Origin: Calditrichia bacterium
GTDB lineage: Bacteria > Calditrichota > Calditrichia > Calditrichales > Calditrichaceae
Direction of reading: 5' to 3'
DNA length: 45,113 bases
NCBI GenBank assembly: GCA_026983775.1
Contig: JALSTK010000126.1
Coordinates: 1 to 45,113 of the forward strand
The notes beneath the pieces are model-generated. The model saw only the letters and a list, made by a program, of their open reading frames with translations. It searched no databases and had not been told where the DNA came from. Shown in pieces: positions 8,548 to 17,496 of this stretch; position 1 is the stretch's first letter; each line of letters begins with the position of its first letter. The position numbers and the translations under genes are program-made.

Positions 8548-9546
8548 TTAGGGAATTTTCCTGAAGTAAGTATTCGCCAGAGTCAATTCCAGTAAGAGCA
8601 GGATCAGCGCAGCCACCAGAAAATAGATAAAATATTCCGTATACCGGGTGTATTCTTTTACTTCAATTTTAGTTTTTTCCATTTTACCGATGGCTTCGTA
8701 AATCGCTTTCAGTTTTTCGGAATCGGTTGCCCGGAAGTATTTACCTCCCGTAATATCGGCTATTTGTTTTAACACTTTTTCATCAATTTGCACCTGCATG
8801 GGAACATAGTGTTTACCCAAGATCGGATCTTCTACCGGGTACATAGCGGTGCCTTCGGTACCGGCGCCTACCGTATAGATTTTAATTCCCAGAGCCTTTG
8901 CGATTCTTGCCGCCGTAATCGGATCCACCTGACCGGAATTATTAACGCCATCGGTCAATAAAATGATCACTTTGCTTTTGGCTTTGCTGTCCCGCAGACG
9001 ATTGACTGCGTTCACAATTCCCATGCCGATAGCCGTACCGTCCCAATCCTTACTGGCTACCTTAATCTGTTCCAGAAGGGAAAGCAAGACTCCATAATCC
9101 AGAGTAAGCGGACACTGGGTAAAACTTTCACCGGCAAAAACAACCAGACCCAGGCGATCGTTCTTTCGGCCCTTTATAAATTCACGGGCGACCAGCTTAG
9201 CGGCCTCCAGACGATTGTGCGGTTTAAAATCCTCGGCCAGCATACTGGAAGAAACATCCATGGCCAGAACGATATCCACCCCTTCCGTGGATATTTCCTG
9301 CTCTTTGCTCCCGGATTGAGGACGAGCCAGGGCCAGAATCAGTAGCGTCACGGCCAATAAACGCAGAACAAATAACCCGTGGCGCATTTTCTGTTTGGCG
9401 CTGGGTTGTATTTGCTTCAACAGACCGATATCGGAATACTTCAGTTTCCCGCTTCTGCTGCGTAATCCCCTGATATACCACCAGGCCATCAGGGGTAAAA
9501 TCAGCAGCAAGATAAGATAAGTGGGATCTGCAAAACGATAGATCAT
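8548..9546 (-). CDS. batA: BatA: membrane-anchored VWA protein
   Basis: A 332-residue paralogue of BatB with TM segments at about 9-24, 58-74 and 306-322 and a VWA domain whose MIDAS is complete: DVSSS at 97-101, T171 in DGTAIG, D199 in LTDG. A shared QCPLTLDY block (residues 144-151) appears in both paralogues. The start overlaps the end of the DUF4340 gene by four bases, tying the bat genes to the upstream ABC genes in one transcript. In Bacteroides the pair BatA/BatB follows moxR and DUF58; here the ABC genes have been placed between those two parts. Confidence 0.93.
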   Translation of the reverse strand: MIYRFADPTYLILLLILPLMAWWYIRGLRSRSGKLKYSDIGLLKQIQPSAKQKMRHGLFVLRLLAVTLLILALARPQSGSKEQEISTEGVDIVLAMDVSSSMLAEDFKPHNRLEAAKLVAREFIKGRKNDRLGLVVFAGESFTQCPLTLDYGVLLSLLEQIKVASKDWDGTAIGMGIVNAVNRLRDSKAKSKVIILLTDGVNNSGQVDPITAARIAKALGIKIYTVGAGTEGTAMYPVEDPILGKHYVPMQVQIDEKVLKQIADITGGKYFRATDSEKLKAIYEAIGKMEKTKIEVKEYTRYTEYFIYFLVAALILLLLELTLANTYFRKIP

Positions 9547-10901
9547 TTATCCGGAACCTTTTTGGTATTCAGTTTGGTCTTTTCGATAAGATCCTGCTTT
9601 TTGGGGAAAAGACGGTCCCGTTTATTGCGCTCTATGGCGACGACTTTCTGGCTTAAGGGATTATAAGCATAAACCAAGTCTTTTCCGGTTTCACGCCCAA
9701 TCATCAACAGGGCCAGAACCTTCTTTTTTGAAATAACCTGAATCTGGCCGCGGGGCTTGTCCAGACCGAATCGTTTCAAATTCAGGCCATTTTCGGAAAC
9801 AAATTTTTTGGCCTTCAAATTTTTGAGGTCCGACAACACATTACTGATCTTCCAGCCCTTCACTTTCCGACCGTCCGCCAATCTCCAGGAAGCCGTCGAA
9901 TCCTTATGAACCGAAACCAGGCTATCCCGGTAAAACATAACCACACTATCGGCTGCACCTTTATTGAATTCAACCACATTTTTATCACGGAAGTCGAAGA
10001 GTCCCTTGCGAAAGGGCTTTATGAAATTGGAATCGACCTTGAAGATATGGGGCCGGGCGTCGTCTTTACCATAGGCCGCATTCTCTTTGACTTTCGAAAA
10101 CGCCACATGCAAACGGGCCTTTTCCGCTCCGGACAACAAGGAAATATCATAAGCCGGTTTATTCAGACCAAAACGTTTAAGATGATCCGTTTGTTCGGCG
10201 ACCACTTCTTTAATACGTCCGTAATCGAGTTTATTCAGAATGGCTTCAACCGTACTTTTATCCGCTTTTGTCTTAAAGGGCTTACGAATGTTCCAGATGC
10301 TGCCCGATTTTTCGAAAACAAATTTACCTTTTGGATTGGTAAGGGTTATTTGGCGAATCTGGTCCTTTTTAAAGTGCAGCGCTTTTTTATCACGCCAGTC
10401 GAACAAAGACTTGTTGGCGCCGGTTTTGATGTATTCCGGAACAAGGGCCACGGTCGTATCCCCTGTATTCACATACACATTGGAACCGACACTGGTTTTT
10501 TCGCCGAATCGTACTTTGCCCTGCAATCGGTTCTTACCTTTGAATTCCACGGTCAAAGCCCCGGAGCCCAGGCCGTATTGAGCCAAATCTGCTTTTTTAA
10601 CCGTAAAGGTCCGGCTCTTCTTTGCACTGCTCAAATTACTCAGAAGGGAAGTAATCGGCGTTTTATCAGCATCGGTTTTAACCGGCTGTTCAATCAGCCA
10701 GCCATCTTCGCTTTTCCTGAAAATGAAGTGGCCGTGTGGCGAATGGATTTCTATAAAATCGACACTATCTTTATTAAAATCGAATAATTTCTCCGCCGTT
10801 TCCTTTTCCTTTTTACGGGCTTCTCCGCCTTTAATCTCATAGAAATAGACGTAGGCGCCCAGAGCAACGGCCACCAGGAATAAAATAATCGTTTTACGCA
10901 T
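9543..10901 (-). CDS. DUF4340-family membrane-anchored protein
   Basis: A 452-residue protein with one N-terminal membrane segment (about 5-20) and a large extracytoplasmic part built from repeats. Units of the form DGWLIEQPVKTDADK and GSIWNIRKPFKTKADKSTV recur at about 67-82, 206-221 and (weaker) 339-350, each followed by a LKRFGL- or AQYGLG-like turn: this is the pattern of DUF4340. Such proteins are regularly encoded next to GldG-like ABC auxiliary subunits, as here (17 bases downstream of it). Role unknown; it probably forms the periplasmic part of that ABC complex. It overlaps batA by four bases. Confidence 0.88.
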   Translation of the reverse strand: MRKTIILFLVAVALGAYVYFYEIKGGEARKKEKETAEKLFDFNKDSVDFIEIHSPHGHFIFRKSEDGWLIEQPVKTDADKTPITSLLSNLSSAKKSRTFTVKKADLAQYGLGSGALTVEFKGKNRLQGKVRFGEKTSVGSNVYVNTGDTTVALVPEYIKTGANKSLFDWRDKKALHFKKDQIRQITLTNPKGKFVFEKSGSIWNIRKPFKTKADKSTVEAILNKLDYGRIKEVVAEQTDHLKRFGLNKPAYDISLLSGAEKARLHVAFSKVKENAAYGKDDARPHIFKVDSNFIKPFRKGLFDFRDKNVVEFNKGAADSVVMFYRDSLVSVHKDSTASWRLADGRKVKGWKISNVLSDLKNLKAKKFVSENGLNLKRFGLDKPRGQIQVISKKKVLALLMIGRETGKDLVYAYNPLSQKVVAIERNKRDRLFPKKQDLIEKTKLNTKKVPDK

Positions 10902-10918
10902 CGTTCCTTCTCACCCGT

Positions 10919-12427
10919 TTATTTATTACGTCTGATGAAAATGACCACGCCAATAATGATCACAATTAAGGGGATGGCAATGACTACCAGATAGAACAGA
11001 GTGGAAACATCTGCCTGGGTCAGAGTCAGGCGACGGTCATCCACCTGTTTAGGCCGGATAGAAATCTGGTCTTCTTCTTCGGCCAGATAATTGATTGTAT
11101 TCAAAAAGAGATTGCGGTTCCCCTCATTTTTAAAATAGCCGTTCTTGGCAAAATCCGAATCTCCGAACAAGGCTAAAATGGTCTTTCCATGGGCCAGATC
11201 TTTTTCCACAATCAAACCGATATCGATGGGGCCGCGGCGATCCTGACCTTCATTAAAGGCCACACTGCCGGAGGCATAATTGGTTTCCGCCCAGCTCTGT
11301 TTACTGGTTTTTAACAGTTCCGTCATTTTATATCCGCCCTTATCGCTCATGGGGGTTAACGAACAGGCGTAGGGATAAAAAGTCATGATATTGAATCCCT
11401 TGGTTATGGGGTTCTTCTGATCATAATGGGTAACCAGGGGCATACCCGGGCCGGCACCGAAGAGCTGTCCCACACCACTGGCATCGATGACCATATCCTT
11501 ACCCAGCGTCACGTGGTAATGTTCCAGAAAAGTAGCCATATCGTCGTTGTGTTCCGGATCGAGCATTAAGAGCAGTTTGCCTCCTTTGTCTACCCAGGCT
11601 TGAACGGAATCCAGCTCACCGGGCAGGAAATTACTCTGCGGATGGATAATGGCCAGTACGGTACAACTGTCCGGAATCGAACGACGACGCACCAGATTAA
11701 TGGAACGAACTATATAATTTTCTTTTTTTATGGCATCGGCCGCCTTTTTAAATCCTTCTTGCCCGCTATCGGTAATCGAACGTTCGCCGTGACCGGTTAC
11801 AAAATAAATTGCTTTTTCTTTGTCGCGGGTTACCTTGACGATCGCATTCGTTAAATTAGCTTCCGTCATCTTTTCAACTAGTTCCCTCCTCGGCCCGGAT
11901 TCGACCGAAAGCATGTTATATTTATGAATTCCGTACTGTTTGGCTATCTGCGGCTTTTCATCCGGATCGATTAATTCATAGTTGAGTTTACCGGAACGGA
12001 ACGAATATTCGTCGAGTAAATCTTTAGCCGCCCGCTGTTCCGATGATTTAAAAAAGGCCTTGATTTCCACATTCTTTTTAAGATTTTTAAGTACCTTTTG
12101 GGTCTGGTCGGAAAGACTGTATAGATTGTTTTTGGTCCAATCCGCCCGCCAGTGTTCCCGATTCAGTACAAATGCGACCATGGCCACAATCGCAATAACA
12201 ATAAGAATCTGAGTTAAAACATTGGTACCCTGTTTTAAAGAACGGCTGGAAACTTTGCGTTCCCGTTTACTGTAATACATAACGATAAAATAGATGACCG
12301 CGATGGCTCCGGCAATCAGTAGAATCCAGTGAACCGTGCTCCATATTTTACCGATAGAGTACCAAATCAGAGCGGCAATCATTAAAACGATTCCTGCACC
12401 ACCGATGATACTATCAAGCTTTTTCAT
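10919..12427 (-). CDS. GldG-like ABC auxiliary (substrate-binding-like) membrane protein
   Basis: This 502-residue protein has three N-terminal membrane segments (about 10-28, 34-52 and 73-90), a large extracytoplasmic domain and a C-terminal membrane segment (about 475-497). Typical phrases of the ABC_transp_aux/GldG family are visible: WTKNNLYSLSDQTQKVLKNL after the TMs, VTGHGERS, and LLMLDPEHN. In gliding Bacteroidota GldG partners GldA and GldF, but the same family exists widely in non-gliding bacteria. It lies between the permease (83-base gap) and the DUF4340 gene. The cargo of the complex cannot be read from sequence. I use GldG-like as a family label only; no gliding gene is in the window. 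Confidence 0.9.
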   Translation of the reverse strand: MKKLDSIIGGAGIVLMIAALIWYSIGKIWSTVHWILLIAGAIAVIYFIVMYYSKRERKVSSRSLKQGTNVLTQILIVIAIVAMVAFVLNREHWRADWTKNNLYSLSDQTQKVLKNLKKNVEIKAFFKSSEQRAAKDLLDEYSFRSGKLNYELIDPDEKPQIAKQYGIHKYNMLSVESGPRRELVEKMTEANLTNAIVKVTRDKEKAIYFVTGHGERSITDSGQEGFKKAADAIKKENYIVRSINLVRRRSIPDSCTVLAIIHPQSNFLPGELDSVQAWVDKGGKLLLMLDPEHNDDMATFLEHYHVTLGKDMVIDASGVGQLFGAGPGMPLVTHYDQKNPITKGFNIMTFYPYACSLTPMSDKGGYKMTELLKTSKQSWAETNYASGSVAFNEGQDRRGPIDIGLIVEKDLAHGKTILALFGDSDFAKNGYFKNEGNRNLFLNTINYLAEEEDQISIRPKQVDDRRLTLTQADVSTLFYLVVIAIPLIVIIIGVVIFIRRNK

Positions 12428-12510
12428 ATCTGTTTTTCTCCAATTTCCCTTAACATACTTTATGTTTAAAGAAATAGCACTGTTTCTTCATTTTTCTTTT
12501 TCTTCTCTTC

Positions 12511-13293
12511 TCAGGCTCGCCATTTAACGGATTCGATCGTTTTTAACGAAAAATATAAACCGAGAAACGAAAAGAGAATATAATAGGCAATATGACTGGT
12601 GTCGATCACACCCTGGGCAAAATCTTCGAAATGATTAATAATGGATACATAATCCAGAATCGGTTTTAAACCGGGCCCGACAAAATTGGCTCCCCAACCG
12701 ACTACCCAGAGCAACAGAGATAACGCGAAGCCGCCGATAGCGGCAATTATCTGATTTTCCGTGGTGGTCGAAATAAACAAACCGGCGGAGATGAAAGCCG
12801 ATCCGAGTAAAATCAACCCGATATATCCGGATAAAACCGGCATAAACTCCGGATTTCCGTAAACAAAAAGCAGGGCCTGAAAAAACATGGTCGGGAGTAA
12901 AAGCACAATATAGAAGGCCAGGCCGGCTAAGAACTTACCGATGATGATCTGGTTGGGAGTAATGGGTGAAGTATATAACAGTTCAACCGTTCCGATCCTT
13001 TTTTCTTCGGAATACAGACGCATGGTAATGGTCGGAAGCGTAAAGAGGGAAATCAGCGCAATATTCCAAAAGTAGGGACGGATCAGCATTAAATTAACGT
13101 TCAGCTTTTGCGGTGCCATCCGGTATTGCTGAGAACGGATCATATCCATAAACGACGCCTGAACAAAGCTGGACAAATAGAGGTAAAAAAAGACACCGGT
13201 CAGGGCGGTAAACAAGGCCAGAATCACATAAGCCACCGGTGAATAAAAAAAGGATTTAAATTCCCGCTGAAAAATCGCATACGTCTGTTTCAT
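12511..13293 (-). CDS. ABC-2 type permease (GldF-like)
   Basis: A 260-residue integral membrane protein with six hydrophobic segments, starting MKQTYAIFQREFKSFFYSPVAY, a common N-terminal phrase of ABC-2 permeases (amphipathic entry helix with EFKSFF). A loop with RLYSEEKRIGTVELLYTSPIT is the family coupling-helix region that contacts the ATPase. It begins two bases after the ATPase gene ends. Together with the ATPase and the GldG-like protein it makes a three-part ABC system of the GldAFG kind. Substrate unknown. Confidence 0.92.
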   Translation of the reverse strand: MKQTYAIFQREFKSFFYSPVAYVILALFTALTGVFFYLYLSSFVQASFMDMIRSQQYRMAPQKLNVNLMLIRPYFWNIALISLFTLPTITMRLYSEEKRIGTVELLYTSPITPNQIIIGKFLAGLAFYIVLLLPTMFFQALLFVYGNPEFMPVLSGYIGLILLGSAFISAGLFISTTTENQIIAAIGGFALSLLLWVVGWGANFVGPGLKPILDYVSIINHFEDFAQGVIDTSHIAYYILFSFLGLYFSLKTIESVKWRA

Positions 13294-13295
13294 TT

Positions 13296-14231
13296 TCAGG
13301 CCACCTCCTCCTTTGTAGTTAACTGCAGGAAAATATCTTCCAGAGTGAAGCGATCGGGTGACAATTCCAGTAAACCCAGATTGGCAGAAACAATCTGCCT
13401 GGCTACTTCTTTGCGTACATCTTTCTCGCTTTCCACAGAAATCTGCCAGATGCCGTCTTTCTGTGATTCAAAATTCAAAGTTTTAATATCCGTAATCGGT
13501 TGCAGGCTCTTGCGTACTCTTTCTTCATTGCCTTCTACCAGCAAAGTCATACGCTGCCCACCCTTTAAACGGCTGGTCAGGTTATCCACCGTATCTTCCG
13601 CAACCACCTTTCCTTCATTAATGATGACCACCCGCTCACAGGTCTGTTCGATTTCGGGAAGAATATGGGAAGAAAGAATAACCGTATGCTCTCCGCGCAG
13701 ATTTTTAATCAAATCCCGGATTTCGATTATTTGTTTGGGATCCAGACCCACGGTGGGTTCGTCCAATATAATAATATCCGGGTCATTGAGCAGACTCTGG
13801 GCCAAACCGACGCGCTGTTTGTATCCTTTGGAGAGCTTTCCGATTATGCGTTTGCGCACCTCCCCAAGACTCGTCTTCTCGATCACCCGATCGATTTCCG
13901 AGGCTTGTTTGTCCTTTTCTACCCCCTTTAATTTAGCAACAAAATCCAGGTAGTCGTCTACCCGCATATCCGTATAGAGCGGCGGATTTTCAGGCAGATA
14001 ACCGGTAATGCGCCGTACATCCATACTACTTTCGAAAATATCAAATCCACCAATCGTGGCCGAGCCACTGGTCGGCGGCATGTAACAGGTCAGAATACGC
14101 ATGGTCGTTGTCTTACCAGCCGCATTCGGACCGAGCAGCCCAAGGATTTCGCCTTTATTCACATGAAAGGTTACATCCGAAATGGCCCGCTTTTCGCCGT
14201 AATATCGGGTTAAACCTTTTACATCTATCAA
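13296..14231 (-). CDS. ABC transporter ATPase (GldA/CcmA-like)
   Basis: A complete 311-residue nucleotide-binding subunit: Walker A GPNAAGKTT at 34-42, signature LSKGYKQR at 133-140, Walker B IIILDEP at 153-159 with catalytic Glu, D-loop GLDP, and switch His189 in SSHIL. The C-terminal 90 residues form the accessory domain usual in ABC-2 ATPases. The signature LSKGY replaces the classical LSGGQ; this variant is common in the ABC-2/GldA group. The gene is directly coupled to the permease. Note Asn-Ala-Ala in the P-loop instead of Asn-Gly-Ala/Ser, a mild variation that keeps the Gly-Lys-Thr core. Confidence 0.95.
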   Translation of the reverse strand: MIDVKGLTRYYGEKRAISDVTFHVNKGEILGLLGPNAAGKTTTMRILTCYMPPTSGSATIGGFDIFESSMDVRRITGYLPENPPLYTDMRVDDYLDFVAKLKGVEKDKQASEIDRVIEKTSLGEVRKRIIGKLSKGYKQRVGLAQSLLNDPDIIILDEPTVGLDPKQIIEIRDLIKNLRGEHTVILSSHILPEIEQTCERVVIINEGKVVAEDTVDNLTSRLKGGQRMTLLVEGNEERVRKSLQPITDIKTLNFESQKDGIWQISVESEKDVRKEVARQIVSANLGLLELSPDRFTLEDIFLQLTTKEEVA

Positions 14232-14305
14232 CGTTCATCCCTCCGTAATTAAACTAGATCTATTATGATTAGTGCAAACGATTCATTTTTATTTCTTATC
14301 TTTTT

Positions 14306-15310
14306 TCATCCGCTGCCGATCCCGCTTTCTTCAGAACCATCATTAAGCACGGCTTCGTTTTCATCGGCAACCGGTTCCGGCATCACTCTTGTTTTTTCCA
14401 CAAAACCCAGAGCCTGTTCTTTAACCTGTTCAATCTCTTTTTCAAGGGGTTTATATTTGGCAAACTTGACCAGATCGGACAGGCTGAGCATATTTTGCAG
14501 TTCGGCAAATAAAAGGTCATCATCCACAAGCGGTCTCAGGTCATAAGTAATCTCAGCCGTGGTGCGTTCCATAGCAGGTACGGCATATCGCCCCTCCAAA
14601 TAGGTACGGATGATATCGGAAAGACGGCTGAAAAATTCTTTAAACTCCCCTTTCTCAAGTAAATCTTCGGAAAACAATTGTCGTAAATCTTCCAGGGCTA
14701 TTTCATGAGCCGGTCTGGGCGGAGGCGGTGGAGTAAATAAATACCCGCGTTCTTTTCTCTTTTTCCAGAGCCGGTAAACCAGCCAACCAATTACAATCAG
14801 TAAAATCAATACACCGAGCATGGAAAGCCAGAACCTGTAATTAAAAGGGATATTCAGAGGAGGCTTAACATCCTTGATGTCCCTGGCTTCGGAGCCGGTG
14901 ATAACGGATTTAACCGTTATATCAATAGGCGGGGCTTCAATAATCCGATAGTGTTTGGTCGTGTCGTTTGTAAAATAGGCTACCGGAAATGGGGGAATCG
15001 TATATTTGCCCGTATCATAAACGGAAATGGTAAAATTAAAACGTTCGATGATATGACCGTTCTTTTCCACCGGTTTAGGAAAATCGTAGGCTTTAATTTC
15101 AAACATACCCAGGTTAACGCCCTCGCCCGGTCTGGCTATACGCAACCCCTTGGCCCTGTTGATGATGATTGAATAATGAATATGATCACCGATGGTGATG
15201 ACCGACGTGTCCACTTTGGATTGCACCTCGATCAGCGGTTCATTATCGGCGAGAGCAAATCCGCTTAGTAAAATCAGAGCAATCCATATATGGAGAAATT
15301 GTTTACCCAT
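14306..15310 (-). CDS. BatD-like single-pass membrane protein (DUF4381-like tail)
   Basis: A 334-residue protein: signal peptide 1-21, a beta-rich periplasmic domain at about 25-135 beginning LIEVQSKVDTSVITIGDHI (the phrase in BatD N-terminal units), one TM at about 160-180, a Pro run at 194-200, and a helical cytoplasmic part (about 203-305) with FKEFFSRLSDIIRTYLEGRY, the hallmark of the DUF4381-like cytoplasmic domain found beside MoxR/DUF58. The end is acidic. It lies between the TPR/SurA-N lipoprotein (19-base gap) and the ABC ATPase (74-base gap). Likely a scaffold linking the cytoplasmic MoxR/DUF58 parts with the periplasm; inference from architecture and neighbours. Confidence 0.82.
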   Translation of the reverse strand: MGKQFLHIWIALILLSGFALADNEPLIEVQSKVDTSVITIGDHIHYSIIINRAKGLRIARPGEGVNLGMFEIKAYDFPKPVEKNGHIIERFNFTISVYDTGKYTIPPFPVAYFTNDTTKHYRIIEAPPIDITVKSVITGSEARDIKDVKPPLNIPFNYRFWLSMLGVLILLIVIGWLVYRLWKKRKERGYLFTPPPPPRPAHEIALEDLRQLFSEDLLEKGEFKEFFSRLSDIIRTYLEGRYAVPAMERTTAEITYDLRPLVDDDLLFAELQNMLSLSDLVKFAKYKPLEKEIEQVKEQALGFVEKTRVMPEPVADENEAVLNDGSEESGIGSG

Positions 15311-15329
15311 CTTTCGTTCCGTAACTTCC

Positions 15330-16253
15330 CTATCGAATGCGATCCGTAAAAAGTTTCACTTCTTCGGCTTTCATCAAACGATCCGCGATTTGCTGATAAG
15401 CTTCCTGCTGACGCTCCATCGCCAGATCCTGAGCCACCTGGTTCCGTACTTCGGAGAAAGGTTTGTGACGAACCACCTTTCCCTTTTTATCTTTCTCTGT
15501 GTACTGGTCTTTATGGGCCTCATAGTATAGCTGCACATCTTCGGGTTTAATATGTATCTTATCTTTCAGTTCATCTCTCAACAGTTTCTGGGCCATAAGG
15601 GACTTTTTGGCTTCAAAAATTCCTTCGATCACCTCTTTATCCTTGTCCAAGCCTTTGCGTTTGGCGGAATCGTACAACAATTCCTGCAGGATATATTGTT
15701 TTAGGAATTCCGCTTTTTTCTTCCTGCTTTTCAGGTCTTGCTGCATATACACAGGCAGCCGACTGATTTCATAATCCAGATCACCTTCGGTAATTTTACG
15801 ATTCCCGATAGTGGCGACCACGGCGCCCGGCCTGTTTTTATGCACCTGGCTGGAATCCAGGGCAGCCTGTTGTTCGATCATGCGCTGAGCATCGGTGGAA
15901 CGTTCCAGTCGTTCCAGGCAGTTAACGATCCGTTTACCCAATTCATTTTGCAGATGGCTGTCCGGATAGAGATATTTGATCTTTAGATAATATTCCAATG
16001 CTTTTTGGTAATCGTGCATCCGTTCGAAATAGATATTGGCTATATTATAATAGGTATTGGCCTGGCGATTGGCATCGGGATGATACTTCTTTAAATATTG
16101 AAGGTAGGTATTCGCCGATGCTTCGTACAGGCCGTTATTATAATAAGCATTGGCCAGGTCCAGCACGGACTGTTCCGAAATCTGGGGTTTTTCCGGTTTG
16201 GAACAGCTTAAGGCTATCATTAAAATCATAAAAACAAGTACAATCCGTTTCAT
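15330..16253 (-). CDS. TPR lipoprotein fused to SurA-N-like chaperone domain
   Basis: A 307-residue lipoprotein (lipobox ALSC, Cys 17). Residues about 27-110 are TPR-like (LANAYYNNGLYEASANTYLQYLKKYHP, YNIANIYFERMHDYQKALEYYLK). From about 142 the sequence reads GAVVATIGNRKITEGDLDYEISRLP, the standard start of SurA_N/PpiD-type domains, followed by long helices (FLKQYILQELLYDSAKRKGL, then HIKPEDVQLYYEAHKDQYTE) to the end. The parvulin catalytic domain that normally follows is absent, so this would be a chaperone without isomerase activity. It lies 9 bases after DUF58. TPR plus SurA_N in one lipoprotein is unusual; a role in folding periplasmic clients for the cluster is inference. Confidence 0.85.
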   Translation of the reverse strand: MKRIVLVFMILMIALSCSKPEKPQISEQSVLDLANAYYNNGLYEASANTYLQYLKKYHPDANRQANTYYNIANIYFERMHDYQKALEYYLKIKYLYPDSHLQNELGKRIVNCLERLERSTDAQRMIEQQAALDSSQVHKNRPGAVVATIGNRKITEGDLDYEISRLPVYMQQDLKSRKKKAEFLKQYILQELLYDSAKRKGLDKDKEVIEGIFEAKKSLMAQKLLRDELKDKIHIKPEDVQLYYEAHKDQYTEKDKKGKVVRHKPFSEVRNQVAQDLAMERQQEAYQQIADRLMKAEEVKLFTDRIR

Positions 16254-16262
16254 TTTTTACCT

Positions 16263-17267
16263 CTATCTTGCAATACGTCGGGCCCGCATATGGAAAAAGC
16301 GGGTAATCGGCTCAACATAAGACCGGTCGGTTAAAATATTTATATAATCCACTCCTATGGATTTAAAAAAAGTCTCCCGCTCATTACCGCGTTCCAGAAC
16401 ATCCCGCTTGAATTTCCGGCGCAGACTGCTGTCACTTGTATCGATCAATATGGTCTCCCCGGTCTCGGCATCTTCCAGATCGATCAGACCCACATTGGGC
16501 AGGCTCACCTCTCTGGGATCCGTGATACTGATGGCGATAATATCGTGCTTTTTATTGATCACCTGTAAAGATTTTTCATAATTTTCAGACAGAAAATCGG
16601 ATATCAGAAAAACCGTACTGCGTCTTTTAATGATACGATTCAGGTATTCCAGGGCAATATTCAAATCGGTTTGGGCCTGACGAGGTTTATAGAACAGAAT
16701 TTCCCGGATGACCCGCAGGACATGTTTTTTCCCTTTGCGGGGAGGAATAAACTTCTCGATCTGATCCGAAAAAATAAGCAGCCCTACTTTATCGTTATTC
16801 TTGATGGCGGAAAAAGCCAACACGGCGGAAAGCTCGGCCGCGACCTCTCTCTTCAATTGCCGGGTCGTACCAAAACTTCCGCTGGAGCTCACATCCACTA
16901 ACAGCATTACGGTTAATTCACGTTCTTCCTCGAATACCTTTGAATAGGGATGCCCCATACGGGCCGAGACGTTCCAATCGATCGAGCGCACATCGTCACC
17001 GGGCTGGTATTCACGAACCTCGGAAAATTCCATTCCCCTTCCTTTGAAGACAGAATGATACTCCCCGGAGAAGACTTCGTTAACCACACTGCGCGTGGCA
17101 ATTTCGATCCGTTTTACTTTTTTCAGCAACTCGCGGGTGCGCTGTTCCTCACTGATTGAATCCATGACGGTTTCTTTCAGAGTTGTCGGACGTATCCATA
17201 ATAAATAGAGCAGCACCAAACTTAAAACCACACCGGTTGCGATCAGTATATAAATCAATGAACTCAT
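16263..17267 (-). CDS. DUF58 (VWA-like) membrane protein, MoxR partner
   Basis: A 334-residue protein with one N-terminal membrane segment (about 5-23) and a cytoplasmic DUF58 domain: GRGMEFSEVREYQPGDDVRS at 77-96, then IDWNVSARMG and a VWA-type MIDAS start DVSSS at 125-129 (D125, S127, S129), later LLIFSDQIEKFIPPRKGKKH and VFLISDFLSENYE. DUF58 proteins nearly always follow a MoxR ATPase, as here, although a 229-base gap with an inverted repeat separates them. In model systems MoxR uses ATP to remodel VWA-containing partners. A TM before DUF58 is a Bacteroidota-type variant. Confidence 0.9.
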   Translation of the reverse strand: MSSLIYILIATGVVLSLVLLYLLWIRPTTLKETVMDSISEEQRTRELLKKVKRIEIATRSVVNEVFSGEYHSVFKGRGMEFSEVREYQPGDDVRSIDWNVSARMGHPYSKVFEEERELTVMLLVDVSSSGSFGTTRQLKREVAAELSAVLAFSAIKNNDKVGLLIFSDQIEKFIPPRKGKKHVLRVIREILFYKPRQAQTDLNIALEYLNRIIKRRSTVFLISDFLSENYEKSLQVINKKHDIIAISITDPREVSLPNVGLIDLEDAETGETILIDTSDSSLRRKFKRDVLERGNERETFFKSIGVDYINILTDRSYVEPITRFFHMRARRIAR

Positions 17268-17496
17268 TCGCCTTTTCTTTACAGCACGCTGTACGGTACT
17301 TTATTTAGGTTTTGATATTCTGTATGAGTACCCTCTAAAAAAGTCTGAAACCGTCATTTCGAGTAACAATGCGACCGTCCGAAATGACGAAATCCGCTTT
17401 TTAGAGTCGACTTAAATGTTTTTAAGACCGACCATTGTCCGCTTAGCAGGACAACCGCCGGAATGCTGAAATACACCCTGTTCAGCTTGAAAGCGG
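17268..17496. other. Intra-operon gap between moxR and DUF58 with inverted repeats
   Basis: This 229-base gap is by far the largest inside the moxR-bat cluster and has no ORF of note. It holds a composite inverted repeat at 17333-17406 and a small dyad TACAGC-AC-GCTGTA at 17280-17293, about 13 bases before the DUF58 start codon. The dyad could be a protein-binding site or a weak leader hairpin. No convincing terminator T-run follows the large repeat on either strand. Confidence 0.6.
17333..17406. repeat. Composite inverted repeat (GTCATTTCG family)
   Basis: Inner arms CGTCATTTCG (17352-17361) and CGAAATGACG (17380-17389) are perfect 10-bp complements around an 18-base loop. Outer arms CTCTAAAAAAG (17333-17343) and CTTTTTAGAG (17397-17406) also pair with one bulged A, with an unpaired stretch of 7-8 bases on each side between the two helices. 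The GTCATTTCG/CGAAATGAC core is a common core of dispersed intergenic palindromes in many genomes. It may be a miniature mobile element or a transcript-processing hairpin. Confidence 0.75.

Noticed and set aside
9906-10787. 293-residue ORF opposite the DUF4340 gene
   Set aside because: It is an antisense shadow; composition is rich in Phe/Arg with no motif and the DUF4340 repeats on the other strand are clear.
10919-14231. Gliding motility gldAFG locus
   Set aside because: The subunits fit the family, but no other gld or spr gene is in the window and the same ABC family occurs in non-gliding bacteria, so I use Gld-like only as a family label.
17333-17406. Intrinsic terminator between moxR and DUF58
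   Set aside because: The inverted repeat is strong but no U-run follows on the minus strand, and DUF58 needs to be transcribed from upstream or a new promoter.
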